A stretch of 64,000 bases of DNA from contig NZ_QTJY01000001.1 in the NCBI RefSeq assembly GCF_003703975.1, positions 186,001 through 250,000 on the forward strand, given 5' to 3'. The notes under the pieces were generated by a model that worked only from the letters and a program-made list of their open reading frames with translations, did not search any database and was not told the DNA's origin. The stretch comes from Larkinella soli. Lineage in GTDB: Bacteria; Bacteroidota; Bacteroidia; Cytophagales; Spirosomataceae. Within the stretch, counting starts at the first letter, position 1. Each line of letters starts with the position of its first letter. The translations under genes and the position numbers were made by a program. Below, in pieces: positions 1 to 7,440 of the stretch.

Positions 1-719
1 TCGTCGATGGAGTCGATGACGCCGTCGTGGTCGCGGTCGTCGGTTTCGTCCAGCGTGCCGGTCTGAAACCAGAACCGGAGCCCGGGCCAGGAGGTGCCCT
101 TGCGGACCAGGGCGTGCATGATCCGATCATCGTCGGTATAGCCTTCGTTCAGCCCTTTCTGCCGCCACCAGAAAGAGCCGGAAAAGGCCCCCGCTTTCCG
201 AAACTGGCTGGGGTGATTCCAGACCAGGTCGAACGCCGACAAACCGCCCAGCGAAAAGCCGGCGAAAACCGATCGTTCGGGGTCGTCTGTGATCCGGTAA
301 TGTTTTTTTACATACGGGATCAATTCATGAAGGACAAATTCGGAATACCGGCCGGCTTTGGAACCCCGGTGCAGGTAATCGGCCTGGGCCGCCACCCCGT
401 ATTCCTGAATCCGGTCCCCGGCATGAATGGCCACCAGCACGAAGGCACGAACCCGTCGTTCCCGAAACATCGAATCGAGAACGGCCGCCATCCGGAGCCG
501 TTCGAGGTCCTGTCCGTCATTAAGATACAGGACGGGAAGCCCTTCACCGGAAGACGAATAACCCGGAGGCAGGATCACTTCCAGAACCACCGGCCGGTTT
601 AAATATGCCGATACCAGCCCCTCGTCTTTCCGGACCGAAAGTCCCTGACCGGACGCATCGACCGCAGTTAAAAATTCACCCATACCCATCAGAGACCATA
701 GAAACCAGATGAATTTCAT
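1..719 (-). CDS. Secreted esterase, alpha/beta hydrolase fold (esterase D / enterochelin esterase-like), 3' end cut off
   Basis: The frame opens at the ATG at 719 and runs off the left edge with no stop, so the C-terminus is missing. The first ~20 residues (MKFIWFLWSLMGMG...) are hydrophobic and look like a signal peptide, so the enzyme probably acts in the periplasm or outside the cell. The text then reads as a putative-esterase family protein: an early beta-strand segment ending LPVLYLNDGQD, and the nucleophile elbow A-G-F-S-L-G-G followed by FDLVWNHP. The catalytic Asp/His region lies at or past the window edge. Substrate cannot be told. It is transcribed away from the rightward hydrolase gene at 855, with a TAnnTTTG promoter between them. 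Confidence 0.85.
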   Translation of the reverse strand, partial: MKFIWFLWSLMGMGEFLTAVDASGQGLSVRKDEGLVSAYLNRPVVLEVILPPGYSSSGEGLPVLYLNDGQDLERLRMAAVLDSMFRERRVRAFVLVAIHAGDRIQEYGVAAQADYLHRGSKAGRYSEFVLHELIPYVKKHYRITDDPERSVFAGFSLGGLSAFDLVWNHPSQFRKAGAFSGSFWWRQKGLNEGYTDDDRIMHALVRKGTSWPGLRFWFQTGTLDETDDRDHDGVIDSID

Positions 720-757
720 TCCGGTCGGTTTAAGGTTTAGAATCTTTTGAAAAGCCC

Positions 758-765
758 CAAAAATA
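758..765 (-). promoter_or_regulatory. Bacteroidota -7 element for the esterase gene
   Basis: On the minus strand this reads TATTTTTG, a full match to the TAnnTTTG -7 element of Bacteroidota, 39-46 bases upstream of the ATG at 719. Confidence 0.5.
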
Positions 766-854
766 GCGAGTCTTTTCTTGTAAATTACCAATAATGGTTA
801 TCTTTCCCACTGATTCAATAGATTTCAGGGTTCCATTTAACCTCCATCAACACC

Positions 855-1559
855 TTGCAGGAACAATACAGGAAATGGTATTCGCACCACCTCGGTCGGG
901 ATATTGAAATGCTGGTTTTCGGTCACTGGGGCTATCCGGTGCTGCTTTTTCCTACCACCATGGGGCGGTATTACGAAGCGAAGGATTTCAAACTGACCGA
1001 ATCCGCCCGCTGGTTCCTCGACTCGGGCAAAATTAAAATTTACTGCATCGACAGCATCGACCGCGACAGCTGGTACGCCAAACACCTTCACCCGTCCGTC
1101 CGGATCCAGAACCACCTCTGGTACGACCGCATGGTGAATGAGGAACTGATTCCCTGGATTCAGCACGAATGCCAGGTCGGAAAAATCGCCGTCGGCGGGT
1201 GCAGTTTCGGGGGCTTTCAGGCCCTCAATTTCGCCTTCCGGCACCCCGAAAAAGTGGCCCATCTCTGGAGCATGGGCGCAGCCTTCGACATCCGGTCGTT
1301 CATGAGCGGCTATTACGACGACAACGTCTATTTCAACAACCCGCCGGATTATATCCCCAACGCCCACAACGACCATTTTTACCGGATGCGGATCGTGCTG
1401 GGCACTTCGGAACACGATTTCTGCAAACCGGAGAACTACCGGATGTCGGAGATTCTCAACCGCAAGGGCATTCACCACTGGCTCGACGTCCGGCCCTGGG
1501 GAGAACATGACTGGCCGGTTTGGCGGGAAATGTTTCCGCATTATCTTTCCACCCTTTGA
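855..1559 (+). CDS. Esterase-like alpha/beta hydrolase (COG4947-type)
   Basis: A 234-residue cytoplasmic hydrolase with no signal peptide. The nucleophile elbow is G-G-C-S-F-G-G and a late His sits in the WGEHDWPVW segment, so a Ser-His-Asp machinery is plausible. The opening (QYRKWYSHHLGRDIEMLVFGH) is typical of the conserved bacterial COG4947 esterase-like group, so I keep the TTG at 855 as start; the next in-frame ATG would remove this conserved part. A near-consensus -7 element (TAGATTTC, 819-826) lies about 30 bases upstream. It is 29 bases ahead of the DinB gene and heads a rightward run that continues into the amidoligases. A role as hydrolase or thioester/ester partner of those ligases is inference. 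Confidence 0.8.
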   Translation: MQEQYRKWYSHHLGRDIEMLVFGHWGYPVLLFPTTMGRYYEAKDFKLTESARWFLDSGKIKIYCIDSIDRDSWYAKHLHPSVRIQNHLWYDRMVNEELIPWIQHECQVGKIAVGGCSFGGFQALNFAFRHPEKVAHLWSMGAAFDIRSFMSGYYDDNVYFNNPPDYIPNAHNDHFYRMRIVLGTSEHDFCKPENYRMSEILNRKGIHHWLDVRPWGEHDWPVWREMFPHYLSTL

Positions 1560-1588
1560 GAATCCATTCCTAAACACGCAACACGACG

Positions 1589-2068
1589 ATGGCTCCCGTC
1601 AAAGGATATTGGGAACAGCCGGGCCAGTTCAACGAGGCCCTAGTGCAGCTCCGGACCGTCATCCGGGAATTACCGGAACGCGTCAAGGCGCTCACCACCG
1701 ACGAGATGATGGCCCGCGAACCCGGGAAATGGTCAAAAAAGGAGGTGCTGGGGCACCTGATCGATTCGGCGCTCAACAACCTAAAACGATTTTCGGACGC
1801 CCAGACTCAGCCTTCCCCGTACCGGCTGCAGCCGTATGACCAGAACCGACTGGTGGAAATCAACCGCTACCAGGACCTTTCCCTCGACCACCTCCTGGTC
1901 CTCTGGCAGGCCCTGAATCAGCAAATCGTGTACGTGGTGGAGATCATGGCCGAAACCGAGCGCCGGAAGGAGGTGGCGTTGCCGGGGGCCGGGGAGCGGG
2001 TGACGCTCTCCTGGATTTTCGAGGACTATGTGGGCCATCTGGAGCATCATTTGAAGCAGATTTTTTAA
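1589..2068 (+). CDS. DinB-superfamily (DinB_2) protein
   Basis: A 159-residue four-helix-bundle protein of the DinB/YfiT-like superfamily. The family signature is visible as KWSKKEVLGHLIDSA near residue 50 and the C-terminal GHLEHHLKQIF, which supply the His residues that usually bind a metal ion. Family members include bacillithiol- and mycothiol-dependent transferases and many proteins of unknown function. It sits 29 bases behind the esterase-like gene and 71 bases before the first ATP-grasp gene. If it belongs to the same transcript it could be a metal-dependent transferase of the pathway, but the 71-base gap leaves this open. Confidence 0.85.
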   Translation: MAPVKGYWEQPGQFNEALVQLRTVIRELPERVKALTTDEMMAREPGKWSKKEVLGHLIDSALNNLKRFSDAQTQPSPYRLQPYDQNRLVEINRYQDLSLDHLLVLWQALNQQIVYVVEIMAETERRKEVALPGAGERVTLSWIFEDYVGHLEHHLKQIF

Positions 2069-2139
2069 CATTTAAGGCTTCCTTTCGCTTTTAACACACA
2101 TCACTTACCAACGACGGAGAACGGTTCTCCGGTTATCTT

Positions 2140-3219
2140 ATGAAGAAGATCGGTATTCTTTTCGGCCAGGAAAACACGTTTCCGCAGGCTTTCGTGGATC
2201 GCATCAACAGCAAGGGCCTCAGCGACATAACGGCCGAGTTCGTCACTATCGACAAGGTCGTTCAGGGAGAAGCCACCGAATACGCCGTCATCATCGACCG
2301 GATTTCCCAGGATGTTCCGTTTTACCGGGCCTACCTGAAAAATGCGGCCCTGACCGGGACGGCCGTCATCAACAACCCTTTCTGGTGGAGCGCCGACGAG
2401 AAATTTTTTAATAACTGTCTGGCTACCAGGCTGAATGTTCCGGTTCCAAAAACCGTTCTGCTGCCATCCAAAGACCGGCCGGACGATACCAACGAAAACT
2501 CGTTCCGGAACCTGAAGATGATGGACTGGGATTATATCTTTAACTATATCGGTTTTCCGGCCTATATGAAACCGCATTCGGGCGGGGGCTGGAAAAGCGT
2601 CTATAAAGTCTACAACCCGGAGGATCTCTGGAAAAAATACGAGGAAACGGCCCAGCTGGTCATGCTGTTTCAGGAGGAGATCGTGTTCGACGATTATTTC
2701 CGCTGTTACTGCATCGGCGGCAAGGACGTTCGGATCATGCCTTATGAACCCCGCAACCCGCATCACCTCCGGTATGTGGCCGAACCCAAAGCCACCGGTG
2801 ATGCGTATAAAAGGCTCATGACGACGATCAAAAATTACGTCGTCGCGCTGAACAGGGCGCTCGGTTATGATTTCAATACCGTCGAATTTGCGGTTCGGGA
2901 CGGCATTCCCTACGCCATCGATTTCTGCAACCCGGCCCCGGACGCCGACGTATATTCGGTCGGGCAGGAGAATTTCGAATGGGTGGTGGAAGCGGCCGCC
3001 AACATGGCCATCGAGCGGGCCAGAGCGCAAAAACCGGGACAGGACAACCTGACCTGGGGCTCGTATGTCCAGCATTCCGCCCGGGGTCAGATGTTCACCC
3101 CCGGCCTGAGCGAACCTCAGGAAGGCGAAAAGCCGAAAAAGGTGAAAAAGGAAAAGTCCGAAGATCACAAGCCTAAAAAAGACGAAAAGAAAAACGCCAA
3201 AAAGGCCAAAAAAGCCTGA
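2140..3219 (+). CDS. ATP-grasp ligase (RimK-like) with lysine-rich tail
   Basis: A 359-residue ATP-grasp enzyme, predicted to activate a carboxylate as acyl-phosphate and couple it to an amine or thiol. Visible parts: an N-terminal pre-ATP domain (KKIGILFGQEN), the nucleotide Lys144 followed by a Gly-rich loop (SGGGW, 147-151), and the metal-binding tail EFAVRDG...AIDFCNPAPD near residues 246-270. The last 32 residues (328-359) hold 15 lysines and no obvious fold. First of four tightly spaced ligase/amidotransferase genes (27, 37 and 17 base gaps). Substrate is unknown; the cluster suggests a small peptide or amide metabolite, or modification of a protein. Confidence 0.85.
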   Translation: MKKIGILFGQENTFPQAFVDRINSKGLSDITAEFVTIDKVVQGEATEYAVIIDRISQDVPFYRAYLKNAALTGTAVINNPFWWSADEKFFNNCLATRLNVPVPKTVLLPSKDRPDDTNENSFRNLKMMDWDYIFNYIGFPAYMKPHSGGGWKSVYKVYNPEDLWKKYEETAQLVMLFQEEIVFDDYFRCYCIGGKDVRIMPYEPRNPHHLRYVAEPKATGDAYKRLMTTIKNYVVALNRALGYDFNTVEFAVRDGIPYAIDFCNPAPDADVYSVGQENFEWVVEAAANMAIERARAQKPGQDNLTWGSYVQHSARGQMFTPGLSEPQEGEKPKKVKKEKSEDHKPKKDEKKNAKKAKKA

Positions 3220-3246
3220 GCCGTCCACTGCCTTAGCCCTACACTC

Positions 3247-4344
3247 ATGCCTGTTTTCACACTTGGAATAGAAGAAGAATTTCAGACGATCGACCCCGAA
3301 ACCCGCATGCTCCGCTCCCACATGTCCAAGATCGTGGAGGGCGGGCAGATTACGCTCCAGGAGCGGGTAAAATCCGAAATGCACCAGGCCGTGGTGGAGG
3401 TGGGGACCAATATCTGCACCAATATTCACGAAGCCCGAAACGAGGTGACTTTCCTCCGCCGGATGATCAGGGACCTGGCCGACAAGCAGAATCTGCGGAT
3501 CGCGGCCGCCGGAACCCATCCCATTTCCGACTGGCAGGACCAGCTCATCACCGACAACGAGCGTTACGACAAACTCATCGACGAGATGCGCGACGTGGCC
3601 CGTTCGAACCTGATCTTCGGCCTGCACGTACATGTCGGGATCGAAAACCGGAACGAGGCAATCCAGATCATGAACGCCGTGCGGTATTTTCTACCCCACA
3701 TCTACGCCCTTTCGACCAACTCGCCGTTCTGGTGCGGACGCAATACCGGCTTCAAGTCCTACCGCTCGAAGGTGTTCGATAAATTTCCGCGGACGGGCAT
3801 CCCCGACTATTTTGCCTCGGCCGCCGAATACGACGACTACGTCAACCTCCTGGTGAAAACCGGCTGCATCGACAACGGAAAGAAAATCTGGTGGGACATC
3901 CGCCTGCATCCCTTTTTCGATACCATCGAATTCCGGATCTGCGACGTGCCGATGCGGGTGGAGGAAACGCTTTGCCTGGCCGCCCTCATGCAGTCGCTGG
4001 TCGCCAAGATTTACAAACTACACCGGCAGAACCTGAATTTCAGGCCCTACCGCCGGCTCCTGATCAACGAAAACAAGTGGCGGGCCGCCCGCTATGGGAT
4101 CGAAGGCAAACTGATCGATTTCGGGAAACAGGAAGAAGTGCATTACCATGCCCTGGCCCGTGAATTGCTGAACTTCGTGGACGATGTGGTCGATGAGCTG
4201 GATTGCCGGAAAGAGGTGGAATACGTCAATACCATTCTGGAAATGGGCACGGGCGCCGACCGCCAGCTGGCGGTTTTCCGGCAGACCGAGGACCTGAAGC
4301 GCGTCGTCGATTACATCGTTGAGGAAACTTCTCACGGATTGTGA
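3247..4344 (+). CDS. Carboxylate-amine ligase, glutamate-cysteine ligase 2 family (YbdK-like)
   Basis: A 365-residue member of the GCS2/YbdK family, whose fold is related to glutamine synthetase and which forms amide bonds to a carboxylate, classically the gamma-carboxylate of glutamate. The family start GIEEE is at residues 7-11, the metal/ATP-site FGLHVHVGI has His127 and His129, and EFRICD occurs about two thirds along. Length is normal for the family. Lying between an ATP-grasp enzyme and a glutamine amidotransferase, it would supply a second amide-forming step. True glutamate-cysteine ligase activity is possible, but the neighbouring genes do not match a standard glutathione pathway. Confidence 0.88.
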   Translation: MPVFTLGIEEEFQTIDPETRMLRSHMSKIVEGGQITLQERVKSEMHQAVVEVGTNICTNIHEARNEVTFLRRMIRDLADKQNLRIAAAGTHPISDWQDQLITDNERYDKLIDEMRDVARSNLIFGLHVHVGIENRNEAIQIMNAVRYFLPHIYALSTNSPFWCGRNTGFKSYRSKVFDKFPRTGIPDYFASAAEYDDYVNLLVKTGCIDNGKKIWWDIRLHPFFDTIEFRICDVPMRVEETLCLAALMQSLVAKIYKLHRQNLNFRPYRRLLINENKWRAARYGIEGKLIDFGKQEEVHYHALARELLNFVDDVVDELDCRKEVEYVNTILEMGTGADRQLAVFRQTEDLKRVVDYIVEETSHGL

Positions 4345-4381
4345 GAGTTATCCTTTCAGTCTCCAATCTTTTTTACCCAAA

Positions 4382-5221
4382 ATGAATCCATTGAAAATTG
4401 CCGTTCTGGACCTGAACAACAACCATCCCAACGAGGGGATGCGCTGTATTCTTCAGTTGGTCCGGAATACGTTCGAAAGCGAGCACATTCCCATCGAACT
4501 CCGGGTGTATAACGTCCGGGGGGCCAATGAAATCCCCGACCTGACCTACGACCTGTATGTGTCTAGCGGGGGGCCGGGAAGTCCCCTTCCCACCGACGAT
4601 CCGTGGGAAGGGCGGTTTTTTTCGCTCATCGACCAGATTTTTGCCCATAACCGGGTCAGTACACGAAAAAAATACCTGTTTCTGATCTGCCATTCGTTCC
4701 AACTGGTTTCCCGCCATCTGGGCATCGGCACCATCAGCCTGCGGAAGTCGCCGTCTTTCGGGATTTTTCCGATTCATAAAACCGACGACGGCCACTCCGA
4801 ACCGCTTTTCAAGGCGCTGCCCGACCCATTTTTCGCGGTCGACTCCCGGAGTTACCAGCTTACCGCTCCCCACTGGGAACGCATCGGTCAACTCGGCGCT
4901 CAGGTGCTGTGCCTCGAAAAAATTCGGCCCAACGTGCCCTTTGAACGGGCCATCATGGCCGTGCGGTTTACCGGGGAAGTGTTTGGAACGCAGTTTCACC
5001 CGGAGGCCGACGGGGAGGGCATGCTCCGCTATTTCATGACCGAGGAAAAGAAACGGCAGGTCATCGAAAATTACGGGGAGGGGAAATTTCAGGACATGGT
5101 CGACTCGCTGCTGGACCCGGACAAAATCGCTCTGACGGAATCCGTCCTTCTGCCCTCCTTTCTGCGACAATCCGCTTTCCGGCTGATCAACAAACCGGTG
5201 GAGCGGCCCCAGGAAGTTTAA
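4382..5221 (+). CDS. Class I glutamine amidotransferase-like protein
   Basis: Start is set at the ATG at 4382 (MNPLKIAVLDLNNN); the open frame extends upstream to 4319 but overlaps the previous gene and adds nothing conserved. The 279-residue product has the class I GATase layout: an early SSGGPGSP oxyanion segment, the nucleophile Cys103 in LICHSFQL, and His206/Glu208 in TQFHPEAD. The usual elbow is G-x-C-x-G; here the Gly after C-x is Ser, so the oxyanion hole differs. It could release ammonia for a ligase next door or hydrolyse a gamma-glutamyl amide. Spacing (37 bases before, 17 after) puts it in the same operon. Confidence 0.83.
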   Translation: MNPLKIAVLDLNNNHPNEGMRCILQLVRNTFESEHIPIELRVYNVRGANEIPDLTYDLYVSSGGPGSPLPTDDPWEGRFFSLIDQIFAHNRVSTRKKYLFLICHSFQLVSRHLGIGTISLRKSPSFGIFPIHKTDDGHSEPLFKALPDPFFAVDSRSYQLTAPHWERIGQLGAQVLCLEKIRPNVPFERAIMAVRFTGEVFGTQFHPEADGEGMLRYFMTEEKKRQVIENYGEGKFQDMVDSLLDPDKIALTESVLLPSFLRQSAFRLINKPVERPQEV

Positions 5222-5238
5222 ACACAAACGACGCACGT

Positions 5239-6429
5239 ATGATTCGGGACATTCGTCAGGCCTATAACCAGGCCTTCAGTCAGGAACGTTACCAGGTCTT
5301 TCTGGATCAGATTCAGCACGATTATCCGGGTCAGCTGGAATTCCGGGTGGCCGAAACGCCGGTTTTCGTGCCCCGGCTCCTGAAGGAACGGCTGATCGAA
5401 GCCTGTGAATCAATCGTCGATACCCTGACCGCCGAATCGTTCAAGGAGTGGACCGAACAGGCCATTCCGGCCCACCAGCGGGTTCCGAACGAAGACGGCC
5501 ACCCGTCCTTTGTCGCCATCGATTTTGCCGTATGCCAGGATGCCGACGGCGAGCTGACCCCCCAGCTTATCGAGTTGCAGGGCTTTCCGTCGATCTTCGG
5601 GTTTCAGAGCTACCTTTCCGAGAACTACCGCCGGTTTTTTCCGATCCCGGACGGATTCAGTTACCTCTTCCATGTCGATTCGGTCGAAACGTACCGGCAG
5701 CACCTCCGACGCCTGGTGTTGGGTCTGGAGCAGCCTGAAAACGTGATCCTGCTTGACATATTCCCGGAGAAGCAGAAAACCCGGATCGACTTTGCCGCGA
5801 CGAAGGATCTGCTGGGCATCGAGCCGGTTTGCCTGACCAAAATCCGGAAGGAAGGCCGGAAGCTCTATTACGAAAAGGACGGCCGGTCTTACCACATCCA
5901 CAGGATCTACAACCGGCTGATCTTCGATGAGCTGGAGTCGATGCACGACCTGAAGACGGCGTTTCACCTGACCGACGACGTGGACGTCACCTGGGTAGGC
6001 CATCCGAACTGGTTTTTCCGGATCAGCAAGTACATCCTGCCCCTGCTCGAAAGTCCCTATGTCCCGAAAAGCTACTACCTGAAAGACCTCGAAAAGTACC
6101 CGGAAGACCTGGAGAATTATGTGTTGAAACCGCTGTTCTCCTTCGCCGGCAGCGGAGTCCGGCTTTCGGTGACGAAGGAAGACCTCAATGCCGTCACCGA
6201 CCGGGAGAACTTCATCCTCCAGCAAAAAGTAAAATACGAACCCGTCATCGAGGCCCCGGACGGCCCGGTGAAATGCGAAATCCGGATGCTGTACATCTGG
6301 CACGACAAAGACCCCCGGCCCATGCTGATCACCAACCTGGCGAGGCTCAGCCGGGGCGAAATGATCGGCGTTCGGTTCAACAAGGATTTCGACTGGGTCG
6401 GGGGTTCGACCTGCTTTTTCGAGAAATAA
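5239..6429 (+). CDS. Circularly permuted ATP-grasp enzyme, uncharacterised
   Basis: The 396-residue product resembles the glutathionylspermidine-synthase-like, circularly permuted ATP-grasp proteins. The acidic metal-binding strand (Glu112 and Gln114 in QLIELQGFPS) comes before the nucleotide-binding part, where Lys297 and the loop FAGSG (302-306) are followed by NFILQQKVKYEP and the basic KCEIRMLY strand. This order is the reverse of the RimK-like enzyme at 2140. It is the last gene of the run and ends a few bases before a strong inverted repeat. It probably makes the second or final amide bond of the product. I do not recognise a named family. Confidence 0.75.
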   Translation: MIRDIRQAYNQAFSQERYQVFLDQIQHDYPGQLEFRVAETPVFVPRLLKERLIEACESIVDTLTAESFKEWTEQAIPAHQRVPNEDGHPSFVAIDFAVCQDADGELTPQLIELQGFPSIFGFQSYLSENYRRFFPIPDGFSYLFHVDSVETYRQHLRRLVLGLEQPENVILLDIFPEKQKTRIDFAATKDLLGIEPVCLTKIRKEGRKLYYEKDGRSYHIHRIYNRLIFDELESMHDLKTAFHLTDDVDVTWVGHPNWFFRISKYILPLLESPYVPKSYYLKDLEKYPEDLENYVLKPLFSFAGSGVRLSVTKEDLNAVTDRENFILQQKVKYEPVIEAPDGPVKCEIRMLYIWHDKDPRPMLITNLARLSRGEMIGVRFNKDFDWVGGSTCFFEK

Positions 6430-6434
6430 AATAT

Positions 6435-6459
6435 GTCCGGATCATTTTCCGATCCGGAC
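6435..6459 (-). terminator. Hairpin between convergent genes
   Basis: Perfect 9-base arms GTCCGGATC / GATCCGGAC around a 7-base loop. On the minus strand it is followed by a T-rich stretch (ATATTTTATTT), so it looks like a terminator for the leftward gene ending at 6442, whose TGA lies inside the hairpin. It may also stop the rightward operon. Confidence 0.6.
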
Positions 6460-7341
6460 CTGATAGCTGATATACGGGAAAGGACTCGTCCGAATCAGGC
6501 CGTCCGTCGAATAAACCGGCATCAACAGGGCCGTATCGAAGGAATGCCGCCGGCGGTTGAACCGCAGCCCGGCCGACGAAAGGCCGCTCAGGTAGGTCAG
6601 GTTCGGTTCGATGGCCTCTCCGACCAGAATGTTATTCTGGCTGATGAAGGTCAGGTCCGGGGTAATCTTCCGAACATACCCGATCGTAACGACGCCCGAA
6701 GAGGCAATGCCCCGGACGGAGAACGTAGTTCCGAAGCCGACCGTAATGTTCCGCTCGGCATCCCCCATGGTAACCAGCCCCTGGGCCAGCCCGAATCGGG
6801 TCAGAATCCGCTCCGTCACCCGCAGACCGATGTACTGCACGCTCAGGGCCACCTGCGTGCGCGGAGCCAGTTTGGAGCTGACTTTCGTGGAAACCGTAAA
6901 GAAGTTTTGCGGACTCAGGGTCTGAAACCCGGCACCCACACTCCAGTTGCTGGTGATGCCGACGTCTACCCGGCTGAAAAGCACGTAACTGTTCTGGAAA
7001 TAAATCTTTTTCTTTTCCAGCGGCAGGGCCGTCGGCATGAAAAACAGGCGGAAGGGAAATCCGTTCGGATGGTCGGGACCGCTGCGCAGGGTGCCGCCCA
7101 CGAGGTCGGCCCGGACGATGTCTCCGGCCTGGACGATCCGGTCGCCGTGGGCTTTGGTCCGGATCAGGTAAGCCGAACTGTCGCTGCGGACCAGCTGGCC
7201 GCGCAGCAAAGTGCCGTCTTTCAGTTGGAAATCGTAAGTTCCGGGAATGTGGGCCCGTCCAGGTTCGTAATAAATCTCCTGTGCTTCAACCGCCGAAAAT
7301 CCGAAAACGCTCCAAAAAAGTAACAGGTAGATTAGCTTCAT
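6442..7341 (-). CDS. Secreted or outer-membrane beta-rich protein, unknown function
   Basis: A 299-residue protein with a clear signal peptide (MKLIYLLLFWSVFGFSAVEAQE). The next ~70 residues contain TYDFQLKDGTLLRGQLVRSDSSAYLI, reminiscent of short beta modules seen in Bacteroidota surface proteins. The remainder alternates hydrophobic and polar residues (VGAGFQTLSPQNFFTVSTKV, ITVGFGTTFSV) and ends in an aromatic-rich strand (YISYQVRIGK), as expected for a small outer-membrane beta-barrel. I do not recognise a named family. It stands alone, convergent with the amidoligase operon and divergent from the aminotransferase. Confidence 0.7.
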   Translation of the reverse strand: MKLIYLLLFWSVFGFSAVEAQEIYYEPGRAHIPGTYDFQLKDGTLLRGQLVRSDSSAYLIRTKAHGDRIVQAGDIVRADLVGGTLRSGPDHPNGFPFRLFFMPTALPLEKKKIYFQNSYVLFSRVDVGITSNWSVGAGFQTLSPQNFFTVSTKVSSKLAPRTQVALSVQYIGLRVTERILTRFGLAQGLVTMGDAERNITVGFGTTFSVRGIASSGVVTIGYVRKITPDLTFISQNNILVGEAIEPNLTYLSGLSSAGLRFNRRRHSFDTALLMPVYSTDGLIRTSPFPYISYQVRIGK

Positions 7342-7410
7342 AGGCAGACTGGTATCGTAAAGTACGAAAGTTAATAAAGTAACCGATTCGGCTCAAGCAT
7401 TTAAACGTTG

Positions 7411-7418
7411 TATTTTTG
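7411..7418 (+). promoter_or_regulatory. -7 promoter element of the aminotransferase gene
   Basis: TATTTTTG matches TAnnTTTG exactly. Transcription would start near 7425, so the true start codon must lie downstream, which favours the TTG at 7441 over the upstream TTG at 7408. Confidence 0.6.
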
Positions 7419-7440
7419 TACAATTAACCGGATTTTTATT

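Noticed and set aside
27-602. Long open frame on the plus strand at the left edge
   Set aside because: It is antisense to the truncated esterase on the minus strand, which has a signal peptide and an intact nucleophile elbow.
3247-4344. Calling the YbdK-like ligase glutathione biosynthesis gene gshA
   Set aside because: Neighbours do not form a standard glutathione pathway and family members have other or unknown products.
7408-7440. N-terminal extension of the aminotransferase
   Set aside because: A perfect TAnnTTTG element lies inside it, so it should be upstream of the transcript.
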